Positions 1 to 5,679 of a stretch of 9,361 bases of DNA are shown in pieces. Numbering within the stretch: the stretch's first letter is position 1; each line of letters opens with the position of its first letter. The notes under the pieces were generated by a model. The model saw nothing but the letters and a program-made list of their open reading frames with translations, had not been told where the DNA came from and searched no databases. A program made the position numbers and the translations under genes. Source of the DNA: Bacillota bacterium (GTDB lineage Bacteria; Bacillota; Clostridia; Oscillospirales; Ruminococcaceae); contig JAEWZG010000006.1 of NCBI GenBank assembly GCA_023395435.1, positions 1-9,361 on the forward strand. The letters run 5' to 3'.

Positions 1-16
1 AATATCAGTTCATAAT

Positions 17-98
17 CAGTCCAGATACCAGAATATCTGAATGACTTAGTGAAAATGCCGTTCTTGTGCTCTATCATAGCACATTGAATACATTGTTG
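17..98 (+). other. Hairpin-rich stretch before the terminator; possible 3' UTR or small RNA
   Basis: Two small hairpins precede the terminator. At 22-27/34-39 CAGATA pairs with TATCTG, extended by AGTC (18-21) with GACT (43-46) across a bulge. At 65-70/78-83 TGTGCT pairs with AGCACA around a 7-nt loop. All plus frames contain stops: frame 1 at 13-15, frame 2 at 38-40, frame 3 at 42-44. An upstream plus-strand gene could therefore end within the first ~45 bases, leaving this as its 3' UTR. It could equally be the body of a small RNA. I could not match it to a known RNA family. Confidence 0.3.
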
Positions 99-140
99 CA
101 AGAGTTCTCAGATAGTACGGTCTGGGGGCTCTTGTTTTTT
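99..140 (+). terminator. Strong intrinsic terminator of a plus-strand transcript
   Basis: Positions 99-112 can pair with 121-134 to give a 14-bp stem, counting several G-U pairs, around an 8-nt loop at 113-120. Six T follow immediately at 135-140. The G-U pairs exist only in plus-strand RNA; on the minus strand they become A-C mismatches, so the direction is plus. It should end a transcript that enters from left of the window, or one that starts within 1-98. Seen directly in sequence; termination itself is inferred. Confidence 0.75.
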
Positions 141-142
141 GC

Positions 143-168
143 TTTAAACGTTTAGCCGAACGTTTAAA
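143..168. repeat. 10-bp perfect inverted repeat containing AAACGTTT-type half-sites
   Basis: TTTAAACGTT at 143-152 is the exact reverse complement of AACGTTTAAA at 159-168, with a 6-nt spacer. The left arm plus spacer also makes the local palindrome AAACGTTT at 146-153. CG-centred palindromes of this form are typical of LacI-family operators, which is general knowledge of that family; no regulator is encoded nearby, so an operator role is only a guess. It lies just after the terminator's T run and could also act as a secondary hairpin. Confidence 0.5.
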
Positions 169-309
169 TACATAACTGAATATTATTCAGTCTTTTTGAC
201 TGCGGTGTTTTCTACGCAACCGTTCCCACCGATATCAAAGTAACGGTTAGGTTTGGTGTAGCCATTGCACATCAGTTCACCCGTCGGATTCGCAAACGAC
301 GTTTAAATA
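160..309. repeat. Pair of 11-bp direct repeats around a G+C-richer segment
   Basis: The 11-mer ACGTTTAAATA occurs at 160-170 and again in the same orientation at 299-309, with 128 bp between. The enclosed segment contains the 39-codon open frame and is about 48% G+C by hand count over 186-301, clearly higher than the AT-rich flanks. The left copy is also part of the inverted repeat at 143-168, and the right copy overlaps a small AAACG-A-CGTTT dyad at 294-304. The arrangement could be a shared protein-binding motif, or a duplication left by an inserted fragment. Confidence 0.4.
183..302 (-). pseudogene. Short orphan reading frame, possible C-terminal gene remnant or tiny protein
   Basis: Between an in-frame TAA at 303-305 and the TAA at 183-185 the minus strand is open for 39 codons. 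The only ATG in frame is at 270-272 and would give 29 residues beginning MCNGYTKPNRYFDIGG and ending VKKTE. Codons are mostly AAC, ACC, TAC, CGT, ATC and GGT, a set typical of highly expressed genes and unlike the AT-ending codons of the operon to the right. Two Cys and several Gly/Asn give a protein-like rather than random composition. Upstream of the ATG there is only a weak GGGTGA. A perfect 8-bp dyad (175-191, 1-nt centre) overlaps the stop codon. I do not recognise the family. It could be the tail of a disrupted gene, a small peptide, or chance. Confidence 0.35.
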
Positions 310-328
310 AAGAATTTCTCGTATTATT

Positions 329-352
329 GGGTGGGCTTTTTGCCTGCCCTTT
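329..352 (+). terminator. G+C-rich hairpin, candidate weak terminator
   Basis: GGGTGGGC at 329-336 pairs with GCCTGCCC at 342-349 through 8 bp, including two G-U pairs that exist only in plus-strand RNA. The loop is TTTTT, and only three T follow (350-352). It would suit a plus-strand transcript crossing 170-330. In minus-strand RNA, as in the tRNA transcript, the stem has two mismatches and no U run follows, so it is a poor terminator for the tRNA. Role uncertain. Confidence 0.35.
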
Positions 353-360
353 AATGCTTA

Positions 361-414
361 TCAATAGCCTTAAGAATGTTTTCGATTACTTGAAAATACC
401 CTTAAGTTTATTGA
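361..414 (-). repeat. 54-nt imperfect hairpin just downstream of tRNA-Leu
   Basis: Read on the minus strand, TCAATA (414-409) pairs with TATTGA (366-361). After a 2x2 internal loop, nine pairs join 406-398 with 377-369 around the CTTAAG motif. One A-C mismatch follows, then TTTTC pairs with GAAAA, closing an 8-nt loop. Two G-U pairs make the minus-strand RNA fold better than the plus, matching the direction of the tRNA gene, whose CCA ends 5 nt away. It has no following U tract, so it is more likely a 3' trailer structure for processing or protection than a canonical terminator. Confidence 0.5.
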
Positions 415-418
415 AAAT

Positions 419-505
419 TGGTGCCGGTGGTCGGGGTCGAACCGACACGGTGTTGCCACCACGGGATTTTGAGTCCCGCACGTCTGCCAATTCCATCACA
501 CCGGC
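419..505 (-). tRNA. tRNA-Leu, anticodon CAA (decodes UUG)
   Basis: The minus strand folds as a class II tRNA. The 7-bp acceptor stem pairs GCCGGTG (505-499) with CACCGGC (429-423); the discriminator A is at 422 and an encoded CCA at 421-419. The anticodon arm is CGGGA, loop CTCAAAA, TCCCG, so positions 34-36 read CAA. The long variable arm pairs GGTG with CACC around GCAA, as expected for leucine tRNAs. The T arm is GTCGG TTCGACC CCGAC, and the D arm carries the AATTGGCAGA sequence common in bacterial tRNA-Leu. It lies 34 bp beyond the stop of the YhhN-like gene on the same strand. It probably has its own promoter at 534-562, though read-through from the operon is possible. Confidence 0.97.
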
Positions 506-509
506 ATAT

Positions 510-529
510 AGGTAGCAAATTTGCTACCT
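510..529. promoter_or_regulatory. Perfect 20-bp palindrome at the predicted start of the tRNA-Leu transcript
   Basis: AGGTAGCAAA at 510-519 is followed immediately by its exact reverse complement at 520-529. It lies between the predicted -10 box (534-539) and the tRNA 5' end (505), covering roughly the first 20 transcribed bases. As RNA it would form an 8-bp stem with a 4-nt loop. On the minus strand it is followed by TATAT then the tRNA, with no U tract, so it is not a standard terminator for the operon. On the plus strand a weak T-rich run follows. It could be an operator, a 5'-leader processing hairpin, or a poor terminator. Confidence 0.55.
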
Positions 530-533
530 GATT

Positions 534-562
534 ATTTTATCATATGTTACTATTCTTGTCAA
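534..562 (-). promoter_or_regulatory. Promoter of tRNA-Leu, inside the 3' end of the YhhN-like gene
   Basis: On the minus strand TTGACA (562-557) is a perfect -35 box, followed by a 17-nt spacer and TAAAAT (539-534) as the -10 box, preceded by an extended -10 TG. The predicted start is near 526-528, about 20 nt before the mature tRNA. The -35 box and nearly all the spacer lie inside the last codons of the upstream gene, which stops at 540-542. Strong stable-RNA promoters of this form fit a tRNA gene. Confidence 0.75.
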
Positions 563-1274
563 GTTTTTTTATAGGATTTATAAAGCTTAATCCTAGGATT
601 CCCTGTGCCATATAGTATAGTACTATATTCGCATATGAGAGTGCAACATACTTTGTTTTGTAGAAATAAACAAATAGCAGATCTAAATCAGATAGGAAGA
701 ATAGAACCATTGCAATAGTAGTAAAAATCACCGCTTTTTCGTTACCTTTTTTTATTCTAAAAAGTGAAAAAGCCTTTGATACCATATAACTTATTACAAT
801 TGAATATATTAGAATGAAAATATACTTTCCGTCATAATCAAAGTCCTTATTTATATTTTCAAGAAGGACGAGAAATATAGATAATCCTCCGAAAATCACA
901 AGATCAATATGCTTATAACGTTCAAGATACGAAAAAGCAACTACAAAGAAAATCTGTGCCAATGTAAAAGTAACTACACCTAAACTGAAACCAAGATCCC
1001 AGCCTTTTATTGCGAGAAGTACATCGCCGAATAGCGAAAAGAAAAGACCAAACATAATAAGCAAAAAATATTTTTTGTCGCAAGGTTTTTTCTTGTATGC
1101 GAAAGTTGGTGTGAGAACAAAAAACACACTAGCAATTGTCTTAAAAATGATATTAAAATCAGGATTACCAACAGCCTTGTTTAAAAAGAATAAAGCCGCA
1201 AAAACTTCTGTAAGTACGAAAGATATGATAGCCACAACTATATCCCCTTTATGTCTATTTTCTAAAAGCAACAT
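540..1274 (-). CDS. YhhN/TMEM86-family integral membrane protein, lysoplasmalogenase-like
   Basis: Hydrophobic protein of 244 residues from the ATG at 1274, with about eight predicted membrane segments: roughly 11-32, 41-60, 69-89, 94-117, 123-141, 151-172, 181-205 and 210-232. Features typical of the YhhN family are visible: GLFFSLFGDVLL around 76-87 with an acidic residue inside a membrane segment (D84), FFLSDLDLLF around 192-201, and YYMAQ near the last segment. Animal relatives (TMEM86A/B) hydrolyse lysoplasmalogen; bacterial members are poorly characterised, so the reaction here is only a family inference. The frame also opens with a TTG at 1293-1295 giving 251 residues, but no Shine-Dalgarno precedes it. 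The ATG, preceded by GGAAAAGG, is preferred. It overlaps the dnaE end by 20 nt, suggesting translational coupling. The C-terminus is Lys-rich and probably cytosolic. Confidence 0.72.
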   Translation of the reverse strand: MLLLENRHKGDIVVAIISFVLTEVFAALFFLNKAVGNPDFNIIFKTIASVFFVLTPTFAYKKKPCDKKYFLLIMFGLFFSLFGDVLLAIKGWDLGFSLGVVTFTLAQIFFVVAFSYLERYKHIDLVIFGGLSIFLVLLENINKDFDYDGKYIFILIYSIVISYMVSKAFSLFRIKKGNEKAVIFTTIAMVLFFLSDLDLLFVYFYKTKYVALSYANIVLYYMAQGILGLSFINPIKKLDKNSNI

Positions 1275-4200
1275 TACCTTTTCCAAGAATTTCAATTAAC
1301 TCATTTATTATATCATTACAGATATTTATACCTCCAAAATCAAATGGCTTTGTAAGTTTTTTTACATCCGCGAAATAAAAGTACAGCTGACTATCGCCTT
1401 TAAATTTTTCTCCTATAGCTTTTATTGCTTTTATTTTATATGCATCATTACTATTAACAAGAACACACAAGGATTTTGCTTTGCATTCTGAAACAAAAAC
1501 GTCCGGATTTTTTATGATATCTACAATAATTTTTGCATCTTCTTCGTCCTTGAGTGAAATATGCCCTTCAACATACAGAATATGTCCGTCAGTTAAATTC
1601 TGTTTGAAAGCATCATATATCTTAGGGAAAACTATACCTTCTATTGTTCCTGTTCTATCTTCAAAATTGACAAAGCACATCTGTGCATTCGAACGCGTTG
1701 TGAACATCTTTTTATTAACAAGCAAACAAAGTATTTTTACATTCTCTCCATCCTTGTATTCTGAAAGATTTTCCTTTGCACCGTCAATAATCTGCATAAC
1801 ATTATTAAGCTTTGCAGCAGATATATAGCCTGAATAATTACTCAAAGGGTGGTCGGAAATATAAATGCCCGTGGAACGCTTTTCCATTTCAAGAAGTTCA
1901 AGCAGACTATATTCTTCTTCAAATGGAATTTCCATTTCGAGCATATCATCCTTTTTCTCTTCGGCAAAACCGAATAAATCAAGCTGACCTTCAATATTAG
2001 TTCTGTTCTGCTCTGAAAGTCCTGACATTATCCTATCGTAATTATGCAGCATTTGCTTACGGTTTGTCGGGAAGCTGTCGAGCGCTCCACACATTATCAA
2101 AGCTTCAACCGCCCGGCTGTTTAAATCCTTACCGTACATTCTTGACAAAAAGTCCTGCAAGGTCCTAAACCTACCATTCTTTTCGCGTTCTTCAATAATG
2201 TTTGCAATAACACCTCTGCCCATGTTTTTAAGGGCAAGAAGTGAAAACCTTATTCCGTTTTCTGAAGGAGTAAAGCCCTCAAAGCTCTCGTTAATATCGG
2301 GATTAAGTAGCTTAACCCCATTTGATTCAAGCTCGGATGAATATTCAATAATCTTACTTGTATTGTCTATGACACTTGTCATTAGAGCAGACATATATTC
2401 CCCGTAAAAATGACTTTTTAAATATGCTGTCTGATATGAAACTGTCGCATATGCTGCGGCATGGGATTTATTAAAAGCATAGGAAGCAAAGTTAATCATC
2501 TCGTCAAAGATTTCATTTGCAATTTTCACAGGAACTCCGTTAGCAACTGCACCAGCGCAGCTGACACTTCCGTCAGGATTCTTCTCACCATAAACAAAGC
2601 TCTGACGTTCTTTTTCCATAACACTTGCTTTTTTCTTTGACATAGCACGTCTTACGATATCTGCTCTGCCATAGGAATATCCCGCAAGCTTCCTGCAAAT
2701 TTGCATAACTTGTTCCTGATAAACTATACAACCATAGGTTACATCAAGAATATCCTTTAAAATCGGATGCGTATACGTCACAAGCTTTGGGTTGTGACGG
2801 TTTTTTATATACTTTGGGATAGAGTCCATCGGACCTGGGCGATATAGTGAAATTACTGCAATTAAATCTTCAATAGTTTCAGGAATAAGCCTCATTATTG
2901 TGGCTCGCATTCCTGCACTTTCAAACTGGAACACTCCCTGGGTATCGCCTTTTGACAGCATTCTAAACACTGACTTATCATCAAGTTGAATTTTCTCGAT
3001 ATCAAAGTCAGGGATTTTCTTCTGAACACTTCTAACGCAATCCCTTATAACAGTAAGGTTCCTAAGCCCGAGAAAATCCATTTTTAAAAGTCCAAGACGT
3101 TCAAGATTTGTCATTGTATACTGCGTAACGATAGATTCTTCATTTTTCTGCAATGGCACATAATCACTTACGGGGTCTTTTGTAATTACAACACCTGCAG
3201 CATGTGTTGAAGCATGTCGAGGCATACCCTCAACTTTTTTTGCCATATCCATAAGCTCGTGTATTTTTGCGTCACCATAATACATTGCTTTAAGTTCAGG
3301 ATTTTTTTCAAGTGCCTTGTCTATTGTTATATTAGGTTCAAAAGGGATCTGTTTTGCAACAGCGTCAGCAATCTGATAAGATGTGCCCATTGCTCTTGCA
3401 ACGTCGCGAATTGCTCCACGAGCAGCCATTGTTCCGAAAGTAATAATCTGCGCAACGTGATCACTTCCGTATTTTTTGACAACATAGTCAATAACTCTTT
3501 GCCTTCCCTCAATACAAAAGTCAATATCAAAATCAGGCATACTTATTCTTTCAGGATTAAGAAAACGCTCAAAGAGAAGATTATATTTTATCGGGTCAAT
3601 ACCAGTAATTCCGATAAGATAAGCACATAAGCTACCAGCGCCGGAGCCTCTTCCCGGTCCGACTGGGATGTCATTATCCTTTGCATAACGAATAAAATCC
3701 CAAACAATAAGGTAGTAATTTATATATCCCATTGATGAAATTACATTAATTTCATAATTCATTCTGTTAATGACGTATTGCTCTGGATTGTCACCATAGT
3801 GTTTATTAAGCCCATTAATGCACATTTCCCTAAAATATTCAGTATTGTCACTTACACCCTCAATCTCAAAATGAGGGAGTTTGGTATTCCCGAATTCAAA
3901 CTCAACATTACAACGCTTTGCAATTTCAACTGTATTTGAAATTGCGTCAGGGAAGCTTCCAAAAAGTGAGGACATTTCATCCCCGCTTTTTATATAAAAC
4001 TCGTCAGTTGCAAAGCCCATTGCGTCAGGGTCATCAAGAAAAGTATTTGTCGCTATACACATTAAAACCTGTTGCATTTTTGCATCTTCTCTTTCAAGAT
4101 AATGTGCATCATTAGTTGCAACAAGGGGGATTCCTGTTTCTCTTGAAAGCTTTAAAAGCAAAGGCAAGATAGCCTGCTGTTCTTTTATATAATGGTTCTG

Positions 4201-4725
4201 AATTTCAATATAGTAGTTGCCTTGTCCGAAAATACTGTTATATAAAAGGGCGGTTTCCTTTGCACCCTCATAATCATTATTATTAAGCTTTCGTGGGATT
4301 TCTCCCGCAAGGCAAGCAGAAAGACAAATAAGACCTTTTGAATACTGCTTTAAAACCTCAATATCTATACGTGGCTTATTATAAAAACCATCAACATAGC
4401 CGATTGATACTAGCTTTATTAAATTCTGGTAACCTTCATTATCCTTGCATAATAAAACAAGGTGATATGGTGAGGAATCAAGTGCGTGCGTCTTGTCAAA
4501 ACGAGTTCTTGGTGCAACATAAACCTCGCAACCTATTATTGCTTTTATCCCTTCGCTTTTACAGACATCGTAAAAGTCAATCGCCGCATACATATTCCCG
4601 TGGTCAGTAACAGCAACAGCTGTCTGTCCAAGAGACTTTACCCTCTGAACGAGTTCTTTTAATCTGCAGGCGCCATCAAGAAGGCTGTATTCACTATGGA
4701 CATGAAGATGTACGAAATCTGTCAT
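1255..4725 (-). CDS. dnaE: DNA polymerase III alpha subunit (DnaE)
   Basis: C-family replicative polymerase of 1156 residues, a normal length for DnaE. Domains in order: an N-terminal PHP domain (about 1-280) with a complete-looking metal site (H8, H10, D17, H42, E67, H88, C138, D206, H208); the polymerase core with GPGRGSGAGS (356-365), the catalytic PDFDID motif (D398 and D400) and the third aspartate in KMDFLGL (D550); fingers including GVFQFES (597-603) and YRPGPMDSIPKYI (628-640); the helix-hairpin-helix region around 830-885; an OB fold about 995-1080; and a C-terminal domain to the end. There is no PolC-type exonuclease insertion. In Firmicutes DnaE works beside PolC, extending primers especially on the lagging strand; an intact PHP site suggests possible 3'-5' exonuclease activity. 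An AGGGGG ribosome binding site lies 9 nt before the ATG, 22 nt after whiA. Confidence 0.97.
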   Translation of the reverse strand: MTDFVHLHVHSEYSLLDGACRLKELVQRVKSLGQTAVAVTDHGNMYAAIDFYDVCKSEGIKAIIGCEVYVAPRTRFDKTHALDSSPYHLVLLCKDNEGYQNLIKLVSIGYVDGFYNKPRIDIEVLKQYSKGLICLSACLAGEIPRKLNNNDYEGAKETALLYNSIFGQGNYYIEIQNHYIKEQQAILPLLLKLSRETGIPLVATNDAHYLEREDAKMQQVLMCIATNTFLDDPDAMGFATDEFYIKSGDEMSSLFGSFPDAISNTVEIAKRCNVEFEFGNTKLPHFEIEGVSDNTEYFREMCINGLNKHYGDNPEQYVINRMNYEINVISSMGYINYYLIVWDFIRYAKDNDIPVGPGRGSGAGSLCAYLIGITGIDPIKYNLLFERFLNPERISMPDFDIDFCIEGRQRVIDYVVKKYGSDHVAQIITFGTMAARGAIRDVARAMGTSYQIADAVAKQIPFEPNITIDKALEKNPELKAMYYGDAKIHELMDMAKKVEGMPRHASTHAAGVVITKDPVSDYVPLQKNEESIVTQYTMTNLERLGLLKMDFLGLRNLTVIRDCVRSVQKKIPDFDIEKIQLDDKSVFRMLSKGDTQGVFQFESAGMRATIMRLIPETIEDLIAVISLYRPGPMDSIPKYIKNRHNPKLVTYTHPILKDILDVTYGCIVYQEQVMQICRKLAGYSYGRADIVRRAMSKKKASVMEKERQSFVYGEKNPDGSVSCAGAVANGVPVKIANEIFDEMINFASYAFNKSHAAAYATVSYQTAYLKSHFYGEYMSALMTSVIDNTSKIIEYSSELESNGVKLLNPDINESFEGFTPSENGIRFSLLALKNMGRGVIANIIEEREKNGRFRTLQDFLSRMYGKDLNSRAVEALIMCGALDSFPTNRKQMLHNYDRIMSGLSEQNRTNIEGQLDLFGFAEEKKDDMLEMEIPFEEEYSLLELLEMEKRSTGIYISDHPLSNYSGYISAAKLNNVMQIIDGAKENLSEYKDGENVKILCLLVNKKMFTTRSNAQMCFVNFEDRTGTIEGIVFPKIYDAFKQNLTDGHILYVEGHISLKDEEDAKIIVDIIKNPDVFVSECKAKSLCVLVNSNDAYKIKAIKAIGEKFKGDSQLYFYFADVKKLTKPFDFGGINICNDIINELIEILGKGNVAFRK

Positions 4726-4747
4726 AATAAAATGCCCCCTTTTTATT

Positions 4748-5659
4748 CTATGTTTTTAATTCCTCTGCTATTTTGTTTATCCTTGTGAGGCGATGGTTTG
4801 CACCCGAACGGCTTATCGATGGGTTAAGATTTTCAGCAAGCTCTTTTAAGTTCCAGTCAGGATTTTCAAGCCTTAGTAATGCAATGTCGCGAAGCTCTTC
4901 TGGGAGGTTTTCAATTCCCATTTTTTCATCAATAAGCTGAATACTTTCAACCTGTTTTTCTGATGCCTTGAGGGTTTTTTCTATGTTAGCATTGTCGCAG
5001 TTTACTGCCCTGTTAATTTTATTACGCACGTCCTTTAATATTTTCACGTTCATTAATTCAAGCGAGCTTTTTGGTGCACCCATAAAAGTGAGAATATCTT
5101 CAATATTTTCACTTTCTTTAATATATAGAATAAAAGCATTTTTTCTTTCTGTCTTTTTGGTCATTATTCCACATTGAAAAAGAACCTCCATTAATTGTGA
5201 TGAAAGCTCATTTGATGGTATTACAAATTCAAAATGATATTCTTTAAGTGGATCATTCACACTGCCACATGCAAGAAAAATGCCCGCTACAAAAAAGCTG
5301 ATGAATTTTTGCTTACCAATTGCATTTATTTCTATGTAGCGATTATTCTGGGTTATGTCAGTATTGAAATACTCACAGAGCCTTTTAATATTGTCCTTAT
5401 CATCTACTGAAAGCGAATAAAGTGCGATGTTGTTTTTCTTGCTGATAATTGACTGTCGAACAGCCGTCTGATCGTGGAGAATGTCGGTTATTGCTGAAGT
5501 AAAATGTTCAGCAACTATATTGTTTTCGGTCTGGAAAAGTATCTGTGACTCTGTAAGTATTTTGCTAAAAAGCAACATACCATATAAGCAGGCTTTGGTT
5601 TTGTCTTTATTTGATACTGAACTGATAATTTCCTCTTTAACGGTAAACGAAAAAGACAT
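4748..5659 (-). CDS. whiA: WhiA, LAGLIDADG-fold/HTH DNA-binding protein
   Basis: A protein of 303 residues, close to the usual 300-330. It starts MSFSFTVKEE, typical for the family. The LAGLIDADG-like domain includes GIFLACGSVNDPLKEYHFE (126-144), followed by the VNCDNANI stretch (219-226). The C-terminal helix-turn-helix covers about 255-300, with LRLENPDWNLKELAE and SISRSGANHRL. WhiA controls sporulation genes in Streptomyces; in Bacillus (YvcL) it affects cell division and chromosome segregation. The homing-endonuclease fold has lost catalysis in this family. Start choice is firm: a GGGGGGAGG ribosome binding site lies 6 nt before the ATG, in a 20-nt gap after rapZ. Shared transcription with rapZ is expected, but the usual intervening yvcK/glmR is missing. 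Confidence 0.95.
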   Translation of the reverse strand: MSFSFTVKEEIISSVSNKDKTKACLYGMLLFSKILTESQILFQTENNIVAEHFTSAITDILHDQTAVRQSIISKKNNIALYSLSVDDKDNIKRLCEYFNTDITQNNRYIEINAIGKQKFISFFVAGIFLACGSVNDPLKEYHFEFVIPSNELSSQLMEVLFQCGIMTKKTERKNAFILYIKESENIEDILTFMGAPKSSLELMNVKILKDVRNKINRAVNCDNANIEKTLKASEKQVESIQLIDEKMGIENLPEELRDIALLRLENPDWNLKELAENLNPSISRSGANHRLTRINKIAEELKT

Positions 5660-5679
5660 TTTAAACCTCCCCCCAAGAG

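Noticed and set aside
327..515. Plus-strand open frame of 62 codons across the tRNA-Leu region
   Set aside because: It runs antisense through the tRNA, the hairpin at 361-414 and the hairpin at 329-349; there is no ribosome binding site and the translated tRNA sequence explains its apparent composition.
415..530. tRNA-Leu as an attachment site for an integrated element
   Set aside because: I looked for a second copy of the tRNA 3' end in positions 1-418 and found none; no integrase gene is present in the window.
1275..1295. TTG start at 1295 for the YhhN-like gene
   Set aside because: There is no Shine-Dalgarno before it and it lengthens the overlap with dnaE to 41 nt; the ATG at 1274 is a simpler start, although the TTG cannot be excluded.
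3327..3530. Minus-strand frame inside dnaE that could suggest a frameshift
   Set aside because: The dnaE frame is uninterrupted across this stretch, with conserved motifs on both sides; the alternate frame is a shadow.
3214..3630. 138-codon plus-strand open frame antisense to dnaE
   Set aside because: It lies wholly opposite the conserved polymerase core. Its Cys/Ser/His-rich composition is what the antisense of this coding sequence gives, and it has no Shine-Dalgarno.
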